Below, piece by piece: positions 8,145 to 16,048 of a stretch of 47,198 nt of DNA. The translations under genes were made by a program, and so were the position numbers. The notes under the pieces are model-generated. The model was not told the origin of the DNA, made no database searches, and worked only from the letters and a program-made list of their open reading frames with translations. Source of the stretch: Clostridiales bacterium (GTDB lineage: Bacteria; Bacillota; Clostridia; Oscillospirales; Oscillospiraceae). Position 1 is the stretch's first letter. Each line of letters starts with the position of its first letter. Where the stretch lies: positions 1 through 47,198 of the forward strand of contig SFHJ01000010.1 of NCBI GenBank assembly GCA_004555655.1, in the 5' to 3' direction.

Positions 8145-8648
8145 ATGCTGCTAGATTTGTCAAAAATAATCGGCTGTCCAGGCGCTGTAGTTCCCTTTGA
8201 GACTAGTCTCGACCTGCATACCATGACGTTCGGCGGAAGCTGCCCCGTAACCGAGCCGGTGATTGCTGCCGGACAGGTGCGAAACACAGCCGGCGTTCTG
8301 GAAATGACAGGGATCGTCAAGACCACGCTGCACGGCGTATGCGATCGCTGCACAGCCGCGTTTACCCGCGAGGTTCAGTATCCGATCGAGGCTGTGCTGG
8401 TACCCAATCTGGATTCTGACAACTTTGAAAGCCCGTGGGTTTTCGGGTTGGAGCATGATTGTGCCGACCTTGACGACATCGTCACCAGCATTTTCGTCCT
8501 AAACATGGACAGCAAGCTCCTGTGCAAGGAGGACTGCAAAGGTCTGTGCTTCCGCTGTGGAGCAAACCTGAATCTCGGGCCATGCAGATGCAAGCCCGAA
8601 CCCGATCCCCGCTTTGCTGCGTTACAGCAGTTATTGGACAACATGTAG
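8145..8648 (+). CDS. DUF177 (YceD-like) protein, partner of ribosomal protein L32
   Basis: A 167-residue YceD/DUF177 protein. It shows the family pattern of a central CDRC pair (near residue 67) and a C-terminal cluster CKEDCKGLCFRCGANL (about 127-142) that may bind metal. In most bacteria and in plastids this family sits just upstream of rpmF and is linked to 23S rRNA or large-subunit maturation. ATG 8145 is preceded by GGAGGG at 4 nt. rpmF follows after 41 bp, so co-transcription is expected. Confidence 0.9.
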   Translation: MLLDLSKIIGCPGAVVPFETSLDLHTMTFGGSCPVTEPVIAAGQVRNTAGVLEMTGIVKTTLHGVCDRCTAAFTREVQYPIEAVLVPNLDSDNFESPWVFGLEHDCADLDDIVTSIFVLNMDSKLLCKEDCKGLCFRCGANLNLGPCRCKPEPDPRFAALQQLLDNM

Positions 8649-8689
8649 ACAATGTGCCGTCAGGCATTTCAACCAAGGAGGTGTACCAC

Positions 8690-8878
8690 ATGGCAGTACC
8701 CAAGAGAAAAGTATCCCGCGCAAGAAGAGATAAGAGACGCAGCTCCCACTGGAAACTCGCGATCCCCGGCGTGGTTGCTTGCCCGAAGTGCGGCGAGGCC
8801 CGTCTGCCCCACAGAGCTTGCAAGGCTTGCGGCTACTACAACGGCCGTGAAGTCGTGGCGGTTGAGGAAGCAAAGTAA
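8690..8878 (+). CDS. rpmF: Ribosomal protein L32
   Basis: A 62-residue large-subunit protein. It starts MAVPKRKVSRARRDKRRS, typical of bL32, and has two CxxC pairs (CPKCG and CKACG), so this is the zinc-binding form. A near-consensus SD AAGGAGGTG lies 7 nt before ATG 8690. It sits between DUF177 and der. Confidence 0.97.
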   Translation: MAVPKRKVSRARRDKRRSSHWKLAIPGVVACPKCGEARLPHRACKACGYYNGREVVAVEEAK

Positions 8879-8897
8879 TTCGCTCGATACGAGAATG

Positions 8898-8925
8898 AGA
8901 GGGAGGCGGTGCGCCTTCCTCTTTT
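8898..8925 (+). terminator. Hairpin after rpmF, terminator or attenuator before der
   Basis: An 11-bp stem with one G-U pair (8898-8908 with 8912-8922), a 3-nt loop and the tail TTTTCTTATC. It lies 20 bp after rpmF and 32 bp before der, so it may lower der expression relative to L32. Confidence 0.7.
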
Positions 8926-8956
8926 CTTATCTGATCATACGACAGGAGGGTTTTCT

Positions 8957-10285
8957 ATGGCAAAACCGATTGTTGCAATCGTCGGACGTCCGAACGTCGG
9001 AAAGTCCATGCTGTTTAATAAGCTGACCGGAAGGCGGATGGCCATCGTCGAGGATACCCCCGGCGTCACGCGCGACCGCATCTACGGCGAGTGTGAGTGG
9101 AACGGCCGCAGTTTCGCTTTGGTCGATACCGGCGGTATCGAGCCGGGCACGAACAACGATATGCTCAAATTCATGCGCCGTCAGGCCGAGATCGCCATTG
9201 AGACGGCCACGGTCATCATCATGGTGGTAGACGTGACGGTCGGACTGACGGCAGCCGACAGTGAAGTCGCGTCGATGCTCAAGCGGTCGAAAAAGCCCGT
9301 CGTGCTGGCCGTGAACAAGTGCGACCAGACGGGCGGCGTGAACCCTGAGAGCTATGAGTTCTACGGTTTGGGACTCGGCGATCCCATTGAGGTTTCTGCC
9401 GTCCACGGCCACGGCACGGGCGATCTGCTGGACGCCTGCGTCGAGAGCTTCCCGGAGGATGACGGCGAGGAATATGACGAGGACGTCATCAAGGTCGCCA
9501 TCATCGGCAAGCCCAATGTCGGAAAGTCCAGCCTGCTCAACCGCATTCTGGGAGAGGAGCGCGTGATCGTCTCCGATATCGCGGGCACCACGCGCGACGC
9601 GATCGACAGCTACTTTGAAAATGAATCCGGCAAGTACCTGTTCATCGATACCGCCGGCATGCGCCGCAAGTCCAAGGTCGACGACGCGGTCGAGCGCTAC
9701 AGCAACCTCCGCACCGTCTCCGCCATTGAGCGCGCCGACGTGTGCCTCATTCTCATCGACGCGAACGAGGGCGTGAGCGAGCAGGACACGAAGGTGGCGG
9801 GCCTTGCTCACGAGGCCGGCAAGGCGTGTATCATCGTCGTCAACAAGTGGGACGCGGTGGAAAAAGACACCAATACCATGGACAAGATGACGGCGGACGT
9901 GCGCCGCGACCTCAGCTTCATGACCTACGCGCCAGTCATGTTCATCTCTGCGCTCACAGGCCAGCGCGTGGACAAGCTGTTTGACACCATCAACGCTGTG
10001 TCGAACCAGAATTCCATGCGCATCACGACCGGCATGCTCAACAACATCCTTGAGGACGCCACCGCGCGCGTCCAGCCGCCCACGGACAAGGGGCGCAGGC
10101 TGAAGATCTACTATATGACGCAGGTGGGCGTCAAGCCGCCGCATTTCGTCATCTTCTGCAACGACGCGCGCCTGTTCCACTTCTCGTATCAGCGGTATCT
10201 TGAGAACCAGATCCGCGCCGTGTTCGGCCTTACCGGCACGCCAATTAAAATCACGATCCGCCAGAAGGGCGACAAAGAGGAATAA
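8957..10285 (+). CDS. der: Ribosome biogenesis GTPase Der (EngA)
   Basis: A 442-residue double GTPase for 50S subunit assembly. The first G domain has GRPNVGKS near residue 9, DTPGVTRD and NKCDQ; the second has GKPNVGKS near residue 184, DTAGMRRKS and NKWDAVE. A KH-like C-terminal domain ends with RQKGDKEE. ATG 8957 follows CAGGAGGG; an in-frame upstream extension to 8909 runs through the hairpin region and is not used. Usual length for the family. Confidence 0.97.
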   Translation: MAKPIVAIVGRPNVGKSMLFNKLTGRRMAIVEDTPGVTRDRIYGECEWNGRSFALVDTGGIEPGTNNDMLKFMRRQAEIAIETATVIIMVVDVTVGLTAADSEVASMLKRSKKPVVLAVNKCDQTGGVNPESYEFYGLGLGDPIEVSAVHGHGTGDLLDACVESFPEDDGEEYDEDVIKVAIIGKPNVGKSSLLNRILGEERVIVSDIAGTTRDAIDSYFENESGKYLFIDTAGMRRKSKVDDAVERYSNLRTVSAIERADVCLILIDANEGVSEQDTKVAGLAHEAGKACIIVVNKWDAVEKDTNTMDKMTADVRRDLSFMTYAPVMFISALTGQRVDKLFDTINAVSNQNSMRITTGMLNNILEDATARVQPPTDKGRRLKIYYMTQVGVKPPHFVIFCNDARLFHFSYQRYLENQIRAVFGLTGTPIKITIRQKGDKEE

Positions 10286-10286
10286 G

Positions 10287-10319
10287 AAATGTGCCTGCGC
10301 GCAGCGCAGGCACATTTTT
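10287..10319. terminator. Bidirectional terminator between der and the TraX gene
   Basis: A 14-bp stem (10287-10300 with 10304-10317), 3-nt loop and T-run (10315-10319). It overlaps the last bases of the convergent TraX-family gene. Confidence 0.9.
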
Positions 10320-10992
10320 AATATCGTAGAAGCCCCAGTACGAGCAGGTGCGCCGGATAGAATGCATAAAAACCCCACTTGCTGAGCGCAGTTTTGCGTC
10401 CGGTGTGTCCGTTGTAACCGTACTGCACCAAAGGTGGCACGAGAAACATCCCCAGCCGGTAGAGGTCAAACCATGACGTCATGTTTGACAGGATCATCAC
10501 TGCTGCAAGCAAGCTGTAGGCGAGCCATTTTTCCTTTGGGCTGTCGCGGCAGATGAAAAAGACGAGCACGAACAGCACATTGTAAAATGACCAGTCGCCC
10601 GGCAGCGCAAGCGCGCACAGCAGCAAAATGCCCAGCGCTTTCCACAACGGCGCATACGGGCCTTTGTCCCACAGCCAGACGGCGAGCAGACCCAGAAGCA
10701 GCGTATGCAGCACGCTGAAATGCGGAAAAAGCGCCGTGGGAGAGCCTGTCTCAAACACGGCGTACGGAACCCACGACAAGAGTGCAAATGCCAACAGCCG
10801 AAGCGAATAGCGCCTGACATTTCGCGTGTGCAGGTAACCTTCCGCAATGAAAAACGCCATGACCGGCCCTGTGATGCGTCCAAGAAAGCGCAGCGCAAAA
10901 TACGCCGCGCCCGTCTGCGGCAGAAAGGCCAGCGCGATATGGTCAAGCAGCATGGCAGCCGCTGCGAGCGCCTTGAGCTGGTTCCGGTTCAT
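10318..10992 (-). CDS. TraX-family integral membrane protein
   Basis: A 224-residue protein with several hydrophobic helices. The N-terminal segment MNRNQLKALAAAAMLLDHIA is the family signature (Lys-Ala rich helix then LLDH), and IAEGYLHTRNVRRY follows. TraX acetylates F-pilin on conjugative plasmids, but chromosomal relatives in Firmicutes have no established role and may be acyltransferases. ATG 10992 with GGAGGCGG close upstream is preferred to the in-frame start at 11049. No conjugation genes are nearby. Confidence 0.8.
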   Translation of the reverse strand: MNRNQLKALAAAAMLLDHIALAFLPQTGAAYFALRFLGRITGPVMAFFIAEGYLHTRNVRRYSLRLLAFALLSWVPYAVFETGSPTALFPHFSVLHTLLLGLLAVWLWDKGPYAPLWKALGILLLCALALPGDWSFYNVLFVLVFFICRDSPKEKWLAYSLLAAVMILSNMTSWFDLYRLGMFLVPPLVQYGYNGHTGRKTALSKWGFYAFYPAHLLVLGLLRY

Positions 10993-11054
10993 CCGCCGCC
11001 TCCAAAAAAGTGATGGACACAGTCTACCACGTTTTTTTGCTGCGCGCAAGGAAG

Positions 11055-11297
11055 CTAGTCCGTCTTTCTGTTTTTTACGAGCTTGTCATACAGCTCCTTG
11101 CCGATACACTTTTCGGCATACTGGCACCACTGGATGCAGCTGAGTTCGTCGTTGTATGCCACAAAGCCGCACCTGTCGCACGCGACCTCGGTGTCAACAG
11201 AGAAAAGCTCGATAATATTGCCGCACTGCGGGCATACTTTTTCCGTGATGGTCGGATTGCGGAGTTTGTCAGAACCGGGGCAGCCGCTGAAGATCAT
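11055..11297 (-). CDS. Small zinc-ribbon-like Cys protein coupled to the ferredoxin gene
   Basis: Eighty residues. It has CPQCG near residue 22 and CDRCG near residue 40, a zinc-ribbon pattern, followed by a conserved-looking tail CIQWCQYAEKCIG with three more cysteines. The start MIFSGCPGSDK includes another Cys. It overlaps the upstream ferredoxin-like gene by 4 nt (ATGA), so the two are made together. The function is not known; an electron-transfer, metal or scaffold role is inference only. Confidence 0.75.
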   Translation of the reverse strand: MIFSGCPGSDKLRNPTITEKVCPQCGNIIELFSVDTEVACDRCGFVAYNDELSCIQWCQYAEKCIGKELYDKLVKNRKTD

Positions 11298-11995
11298 ACC
11301 GTCACCTCGCTCAGAATCTGTCCGTCTGTGGAAACGGTCACGACGCGAAGACTGACGCGCGTGCCGCTGGTTTCCATCGCTGTACGCACGGCGTGGATGA
11401 GTCCGCCGCAGCAGGGCACCTCCATCCGCACGGCCGTGACGGATCGGATCTCGTTCAGCCGGAAAATCTGCGTCAGCTTGTCCGCATAGTTCCCGTTGTC
11501 AAGCTTCGGGCAGCCCACCAATGTCACATGTCCGCGGATGAACCGCTCGTGAAAACCCGCATAGGCATAGGCCGTGCAGTCAGCCGCGATGAGCAGGTCG
11601 GCATTTGCAAAATACGGCGCATTTACCGGCACGAGCTTCATCTGTACCGGCCACTGGCGCAGCTGCGACGGACGTTCTTCCTCCGCACCGCATCCTGTTG
11701 CACGTTCGATGGCCCGCGCGGCGCTGCCGGGACAGCCGCAGGGGAGCGGAAGCTCCTTATTTGTCTTGTTCGCAAGAACAGCCGCTTCGTCGTAAGCGGC
11801 GGCCTCGCGCACAACAAACGTGATTGCGCCCGTGGGACAAGCGGGCAAGCAGTCGCCCAGTCCGTCGCAGTAGTCGTCACGCAGCAGCCGGGCCTTTCCA
11901 CCTGTCATACCGATGGCGCCTTCGTGACACGCGGCCGCGCAAGCGCCGCAGCCGTTGCACTTTTCTTCATCAATCTGAATGATTTTTCGAATCAT
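11294..11995 (-). CDS. Ferredoxin-like 4Fe-4S dicluster protein
   Basis: A 233-residue cytoplasmic protein. An N-terminal bacterial-ferredoxin domain shows CNGCGACAAAC (near residue 14) and CDGLGDCLPACPTG (near residue 43). In the second motif the second cysteine is Leu, so that cluster would lack one usual ligand. The remaining 150 residues contain further cysteines (LPCGCPGS, ADCTAY, VGCPK, VPCCGG) and could hold another cofactor. ATG 11995 has GGAGGAACGT just upstream; ATG 12007 is less well placed. The Crp/Fnr gene is divergent, so control by that regulator is likely. Likely electron carrier or redox sensor; partner enzyme unknown. Confidence 0.82.
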   Translation of the reverse strand: MIRKIIQIDEEKCNGCGACAAACHEGAIGMTGGKARLLRDDYCDGLGDCLPACPTGAITFVVREAAAYDEAAVLANKTNKELPLPCGCPGSAARAIERATGCGAEEERPSQLRQWPVQMKLVPVNAPYFANADLLIAADCTAYAYAGFHERFIRGHVTLVGCPKLDNGNYADKLTQIFRLNEIRSVTAVRMEVPCCGGLIHAVRTAMETSGTRVSLRVVTVSTDGQILSEVTV

Positions 11996-12016
11996 ACGTT
12001 CCTCCATGCAGAGCAG

Positions 12017-12048
12017 TTGTTGTATTTACAGGCATATTGTAGTATACT
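12017..12048 (+). promoter_or_regulatory. Possible promoter of the Crp/Fnr gene
   Basis: Two overlapping candidates: TTGTTG (12017-12022) with TAGTAT (12040-12045), or TTGTAT (12020-12025) with TATACT (12043-12048), each with a 17-bp spacer. A clear minus-strand promoter for the ferredoxin gene was not found in the same 97-bp gap. Confidence 0.45.
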
Positions 12049-12062
12049 TCTCAGACACAGTC

Positions 12063-12078
12063 TGTTGTTTCTACAACA
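12063..12078. promoter_or_regulatory. Perfect palindrome, candidate Crp/Fnr operator
   Basis: TGTTGT and ACAACA flank TTCT (12063-12078), a symmetric site of the size bound by Crp/Fnr dimers. It lies between the two divergent genes, 14 bp before the regulator start codon and just after its candidate promoter. Autorepression and control of the ferredoxin gene are inferred. Confidence 0.55.
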
Positions 12079-12092
12079 TTTGAGGCGGTACT

Positions 12093-12758
12093 ATGGATTA
12101 TGAATTTTTGTCAAATACGCGCCTGTTCCGCGGTACGAGCCCGCAGGAAGCACGGCAGATGCTCTCTTGCCTTGCCGCGGTGACGCGGGCGTATCAGAAG
12201 GGCGAGACGATCTGCCGCGCGGGCGAACAGATCTGCGCGGCCGGGCTTGTGCTACGCGGCAGTGTGACGGTGGAATCTGACGATTTCTGGGGCAACCGCA
12301 GCGTCCTCAGCCGCGCTGCGCCCGGTGATATATTCGGCGAGGCGTATGCGTGCCTGCCGGAACAGCCGCTGCTTGTGAGCGTGGTCGCGGCAGCAAACTG
12401 CGAGGTTTTGTTTCTGGACATGGCGCGGGTGATGCGCGTGTGTTCCAACGCCTGCGCGCACCACAGCCGCATCGTGCAGAATCTTCTCGCGCTCTGCGCG
12501 GAAAAGAACCTGCAGCTGTCGCAGCGGATGCTGCACACCGCACCGAAAACCATCCGCGCGCGGCTGCTGTCGTGTTTTCACGAGATGTCGCAGCGCGCGG
12601 GCAGCCGCCATTTTTCACTGCCGTACAACCGGCAGGCACTGGCGGATTATCTGAATGTCGACCGCAGCGCCATGTGCGCGGAGCTGTCGAAGATGAAAGC
12701 GGACGGACTCATCGATTATACGAAGAACACGGTCACACTGCTTTTGCGCACATTTTGA
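12093..12758 (+). CDS. Crp/Fnr-family transcriptional regulator
   Basis: A 221-residue protein. An N-terminal cyclic-nucleotide-type beta-roll (residues about 10-125, with the GDIFGEAYA segment near 85) is joined by a long helix to a C-terminal winged helix. The recognition region is NRQALADYLNVDRSAMCAELSKMKADGLID, split over about 178-208. It has scattered cysteines but not the N-terminal cluster of Fnr. Divergent from the ferredoxin/zinc-protein pair. Similar regulators in Clostridia respond to nitrosative or redox stress (HcpR type); assignment to that subgroup is tentative because no hcp gene is in the window. Confidence 0.85.
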   Translation: MDYEFLSNTRLFRGTSPQEARQMLSCLAAVTRAYQKGETICRAGEQICAAGLVLRGSVTVESDDFWGNRSVLSRAAPGDIFGEAYACLPEQPLLVSVVAAANCEVLFLDMARVMRVCSNACAHHSRIVQNLLALCAEKNLQLSQRMLHTAPKTIRARLLSCFHEMSQRAGSRHFSLPYNRQALADYLNVDRSAMCAELSKMKADGLIDYTKNTVTLLLRTF

Positions 12759-12762
12759 CAAG

Positions 12763-12788
12763 AGCCCCTGCCATGGCTGGCAGGGGCT
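12763..12788. terminator. Bidirectional terminator between the Crp gene and the uracil-DNA glycosylase
   Basis: An 11-bp perfect stem AGCCCCTGCCA (12763-12773) with TGGCAGGGGCT (12778-12788) and a 4-nt loop, between two convergent genes. Flanking T-runs are short on both strands (GTCTTAAT on plus, CTTGT on minus). Confidence 0.75.
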
Positions 12789-12791
12789 GTC

Positions 12792-13361
12792 TTAATAGGT
12801 GTGCACGCAGACCTCGACGATCTTGGCCTGCAGGGATTTCAGGTCAAGGAACGTCTCCGGCCGCTTCGACTCATCGCGCAGGAGCGCCGACGGATGGTAC
12901 AGCGCCGTGAACCAGATGCCGCCCTTCTGCGTCCACTTGCCGTGGTCGCGCGTGATTTTGAAGTCCGGGTCAATCAGCCGCATGGCCGCGATGCGCCCAA
13001 GGCAGACGATGATCTTCGGGCGCAGCAGCTTTGTTTGCGCGCGCAGATAACCGATGCACGCATCCTGCTCGGTCTGCAGCGGGTCTCGGTTGTGCGGGGG
13101 ACGGCATTTGACGATGTTTGCGATATAATACTTCGTGCGGTCGAGGTCGATGATGCACAGCATTTCATCCAGCAGCTTGCCCGCCGGGCCCACGAACGGT
13201 ACCCCCGTGCAGTCTTCCTGTTCGCCGGGGCCCTCGCCCACGAAGAGCACCTCAGCGTCCGCCGCGCCATCGCCAAAGACCACGTTTGTGCGCGTCTGGC
13301 ACAGCGCGCACTGCGTGCACTGCGTGCAGATCTGCCGCAGGCTCTGCCAATCATACTTCAT
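12792..13361 (-). CDS. Family 4 uracil-DNA glycosylase
   Basis: A 189-residue enzyme removing uracil from DNA. The N-terminal cysteines CTQCALC begin an iron-sulfur cluster site. GEGPGEQED and GVPFVGPAG near residue 50 are the family water-activating region, and HPSALLR near residue 160 is the second catalytic motif. ATG 13361 overlaps the dacF end by 11 nt with GGAGG 12 nt upstream; an in-frame extension to 13397 lies inside dacF and is not used. Confidence 0.9.
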   Translation of the reverse strand: MKYDWQSLRQICTQCTQCALCQTRTNVVFGDGAADAEVLFVGEGPGEQEDCTGVPFVGPAGKLLDEMLCIIDLDRTKYYIANIVKCRPPHNRDPLQTEQDACIGYLRAQTKLLRPKIIVCLGRIAAMRLIDPDFKITRDHGKWTQKGGIWFTALYHPSALLRDESKRPETFLDLKSLQAKIVEVCVHTY

Positions 13362-14778
13362 CGTCGTCAAAGCCTCCAAACTGCCGCCTTCTTTCACGCG
13401 CTTCCAGCGCGCGGCGGCGCTGCTCGAGCCGCTTCAGACGCTGCCGCCGCCTGCGCATCTGCAGCGCGATGAGCAGTACAAAAAACGCGGCAACGACAAG
13501 TATGATTACGATGACGACCCATTTCCACCAGTTCCGCTGGATATACGTGCCGGTATTGTCGGCAGCGGCGGAGATCTCTGAGCGCGCCACGTCCGCAATG
13601 GCAAGCAGCTCAGTCGTGCCCAGCACCTCGCCGTTATAGCTGATGCTGACGGTGCCGAGCACATCACCCGCGCGCACCGGCGCTTCTACCGTCTGCGCGG
13701 TGAGTGCAATGTCCTGCACGAGAAGCGCCTCGTCATAGCCGTTCGGCAGCAGCACCTTGATGTCCTTTGCCGGGGCAACCGCGACGGCCTCCGATCCGGC
13801 TGAATGGCTGACCGCGACCTGCGCGATGGGATAGAGCGGCGAGACGGCAGTCACATAAGAGAACTGGTCGAAGCCGTAGTCAAACAGCCGGATGCACTCG
13901 GGAAAGCTCTGCATCAGAAGATCGCCGTTTTCCTGGATTGAGGTATCCGCGCCGCAGACCACGGCGAGAAAATACATGCCGTCGTCCTTTGCGCACGAGA
14001 TCACGCAGCGGCCAGCTGCGCTGGTGTAGCCTGTCTTGATGCCAATGGCGCGCGGATAGTAGAAAGGATTGTTCGAGTTTTTGTAGATGAGCTGGTTGGT
14101 GGTTCGCAGCGTGCGCGGCTCAGACAGGTTTGTAGCCGGAAGCTCATACTCGGCGGTGTTCACGATCTGCTTGAAATTCTCGCTTTTGAGCGCAGCCTGC
14201 GTGATTTTGACGAGGTCGCGCACGGTAGTGTAGTGATCCTCCTCGTGCAGGCCATGGGGATTGTTGAAATGTGTGCCCTCGCAGCCGAGCTCATAGGCGC
14301 GCTCGTTCATCATACGCACAAAGTCGGCCACCGAGCCAGCAATGTGCTCAGCCACAGCGTTGCACGCCTCGTTGCCGGAGGGGATCATCATGCAGTAGAG
14401 CATATTCTCCAGCGTCATCTGCTCGCCAACCTGCAGGCCGGCCGTTGAGCTGTTGGGATCGAGGTTTGAAAGCGCCGCCTCGCTGACCGTAACGATGCTG
14501 GAAAGATTGCCGTTCTCCAGCGCAAGCAGGCACGTCATGATCTTGGTCAGGCTTGCCGGGTAGATGCGCTCGTCGGCGTTTTGCTCATATACGACGCGCC
14601 CTGTATTGAGATCGACCAACATCGCGGCCTTGGCGTTGATGTGCAGCGGCTGCTGTACGGCAGCTGCTGCGGCCTCACCGGCGGCCGCGTCAGCTGCGGC
14701 GGCAAAAACCGGCGCGCAGCTCAGGCTGAGCAGCACGCACACAAGCAGCAGTACAGACAGAAGTTTACGTTGTTTCAT
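13351..14778 (-). CDS. dacF: D-alanyl-D-alanine carboxypeptidase (DacF/PBP5-like)
   Basis: A 475-residue penicillin-binding protein trimming the terminal D-Ala of peptidoglycan side chains. It has a signal peptide (1-28), SLTK at 76-79 (catalytic Ser and Lys), SGN at 134-136 and KTG at 248-250, then the PBP5 C-terminal beta domain. The C-terminus is unusual for soluble PBP5: after WWKWVVIVIILVV, a clear membrane helix from about residue 418, it carries a long Arg-rich cytoplasmic tail. The N-terminal spacer is Ala-rich (AAAADAAAGEAAAAA). Translationally coupled to the glycosylase downstream. In spore formers such enzymes act on vegetative wall or spore cortex. Confidence 0.93.
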   Translation of the reverse strand: MKQRKLLSVLLLVCVLLSLSCAPVFAAAADAAAGEAAAAAVQQPLHINAKAAMLVDLNTGRVVYEQNADERIYPASLTKIMTCLLALENGNLSSIVTVSEAALSNLDPNSSTAGLQVGEQMTLENMLYCMMIPSGNEACNAVAEHIAGSVADFVRMMNERAYELGCEGTHFNNPHGLHEEDHYTTVRDLVKITQAALKSENFKQIVNTAEYELPATNLSEPRTLRTTNQLIYKNSNNPFYYPRAIGIKTGYTSAAGRCVISCAKDDGMYFLAVVCGADTSIQENGDLLMQSFPECIRLFDYGFDQFSYVTAVSPLYPIAQVAVSHSAGSEAVAVAPAKDIKVLLPNGYDEALLVQDIALTAQTVEAPVRAGDVLGTVSISYNGEVLGTTELLAIADVARSEISAAADNTGTYIQRNWWKWVVIVIILVVAAFFVLLIALQMRRRRQRLKRLEQRRRALEARERRRQFGGFDDDEV

Positions 14779-14842
14779 GATATCCTCACCATCAAGGGAA
14801 TTTCTTTTGTCATTTCCGCGCGGACAATTCCTGTGAACGCTC

Positions 14843-14872
14843 TTGCCCTGAGCGCGGCATGTGTGTTACAAT
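14843..14872 (+). promoter_or_regulatory. Promoter of the comEA-RR-HK-GerMN operon
   Basis: TTGCCC (14843-14848) and TACAAT (14867-14872) with an 18-bp spacer; its -10 overlaps that of the divergent dacF promoter. Confidence 0.55.
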
Positions 14873-14898
14873 TATAACAAAAATTGACCGTATGTCAA
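14871..14898 (-). promoter_or_regulatory. Promoter of dacF
   Basis: Minus-strand TTGACA (14893-14898) and TATAAT (14871-14876) with a 16-bp spacer. The -10 elements of the two divergent promoters overlap by 2 bp, so they probably exclude each other. Confidence 0.75.
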
Positions 14899-14918
14899 TC
14901 TGGCAGGAGGCGGGGCAA

Positions 14919-15317
14919 ATGCGGCGCATCTACCGATATCTCATCGCGGCGGCTGCTGCGCTTGCCGTGATGTTCAGCCTGGGCTTCTTTTTCGGTAGGC
15001 TGACGGTGCCGTATGAGGTCTCAGCCGACCTGCAGCGTTCCTCCGGCGTTTCCGCACCGCAGGAAACCGCGGAAGAAACGGAAGCAGAAACGTCCACCGC
15101 GGCGCAGGACGTGCCTGCAGGGCCAATCAACATCAATACCGCGACGAAAGAGGAGCTGATGACGCTGCCCGGCGTGGGCGAAGTGCTGGCAGGCAGGATC
15201 ATCGCTTACCGCGAGACATACGGAAAATTTGTGACAACGCAGCAGCTGATGGACGTATCGGGCATCGGCGAGCAGCGCTATGCGCAGCTGGCCGGGCTTG
15301 TGACTGTGGGGGAATGA
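14919..15317 (+). CDS. ComEA-like membrane-anchored helix-hairpin-helix protein
   Basis: 132 residues. An N-terminal membrane helix (about 8-27) precedes an acidic, Thr/Ala-rich linker. Then a C-terminal helix-hairpin-helix domain (about 68-132) starts with NINTATKEELMTLPGVGE, the ComEA-type DNA-binding fold, presumably displayed outside the membrane. It lacks the SLBB-type domain of longer ComEA proteins. ATG 14919 follows GCAGGAGGCGGGG. One base separates it from the response regulator. No comEC is in the window, so a competence role is inference. Confidence 0.82.
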   Translation: MRRIYRYLIAAAAALAVMFSLGFFFGRLTVPYEVSADLQRSSGVSAPQETAEETEAETSTAAQDVPAGPININTATKEELMTLPGVGEVLAGRIIAYRETYGKFVTTQQLMDVSGIGEQRYAQLAGLVTVGE

Positions 15318-15318
15318 T

Positions 15319-15999
15319 ATGAAAATTCTTGTAGTGGACGATGAAAACCTGCTCGTCAAGGGCATTAAATTCAATCTGGAAAACGACGGCTACGAGGTCG
15401 TCACAGGCTCTGATGGCATGGAGGCTGTGGAAAAGGCGTCCAATCAGGACGTGGATCTTATTGTGCTCGATCTCATGATGCCGCGGCTCGACGGGCTGGA
15501 GGCCTGCAGAAAGATCCGCGAGTTCTCCGATGTGCCCATCATCATGCTCACGGCAAAGGCTGACGACATGGACAAGCTCATGGGCTTTGAGCACGGCGCG
15601 GACGACTATCTGACAAAGCCTTTCAATATTCTCGAGCTCAAGGCCCGTATCCGCGCGCTCTTGCGGCGCGCAGGCGCAAGCCGCAAAGCCGAGCCTGAAA
15701 ACCGGCTTGAGTGTGGACATATCGCGCTTGACCGCGACGCGCGAAATGCCTACCGCGCGGGCGAGCTTGTTTTGCTGACGGCGAAGGAGTTTGACCTCAT
15801 TGAGCTTCTCATGCGCAATCCCAACCGCGTGTATTCGCGCGAAACGCTGCTCAACGCCATCTGGGGCTATGACAACAGCAGCGATATCCGCACCGTGGAC
15901 GTGCACATCCGCCGTCTGCGCGAGAAGCTTGAGCTGAACCCGGCCGAACCGGAACACATTCTGACGAAGTGGGGAGTGGGCTACTATTTCACATTCTGA
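15319..15999 (+). CDS. OmpR/PhoB-family response regulator
   Basis: 226 residues. The receiver domain has DDE at 7-9, the phospho-acceptor Asp51 (LIVLDLMMP), Thr78 and Lys100. The winged-helix DNA-binding domain covers about 128-226 (LLTAKEFDLIELL, DIRTVDVHIRRLREKL). It resembles WalR/PhoP-type regulators. The cognate kinase follows at 16049. The signal and targets are unknown. Confidence 0.93.
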   Translation: MKILVVDDENLLVKGIKFNLENDGYEVVTGSDGMEAVEKASNQDVDLIVLDLMMPRLDGLEACRKIREFSDVPIIMLTAKADDMDKLMGFEHGADDYLTKPFNILELKARIRALLRRAGASRKAEPENRLECGHIALDRDARNAYRAGELVLLTAKEFDLIELLMRNPNRVYSRETLLNAIWGYDNSSDIRTVDVHIRRLREKLELNPAEPEHILTKWGVGYYFTF

Positions 16000-16048
16000 T
16001 TCTGAACCTCGCGCGCAGCGCACGCCGCTTCTGCCCAGCAGCTCGCAG

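Noticed and set aside
8927..10378. A 483-codon open frame antisense to der
   Set aside because: It mirrors the codon structure of der in a GC-rich genome, has no SD or family motifs and covers two genes and a terminator.
10318..10992. TraX as evidence of a conjugative element in the middle of the window
   Set aside because: Neighbours are core genes, base composition is unchanged and no transfer genes are present; chromosomal TraX-family proteins are common in Firmicutes.
11996..12092. HcpR-type regulon including a hydroxylamine reductase
   Set aside because: The regulator and palindrome are compatible, but no hcp gene is in the window, and the site differs from the HcpR sites I remember; only a general Crp/Fnr operator is claimed.
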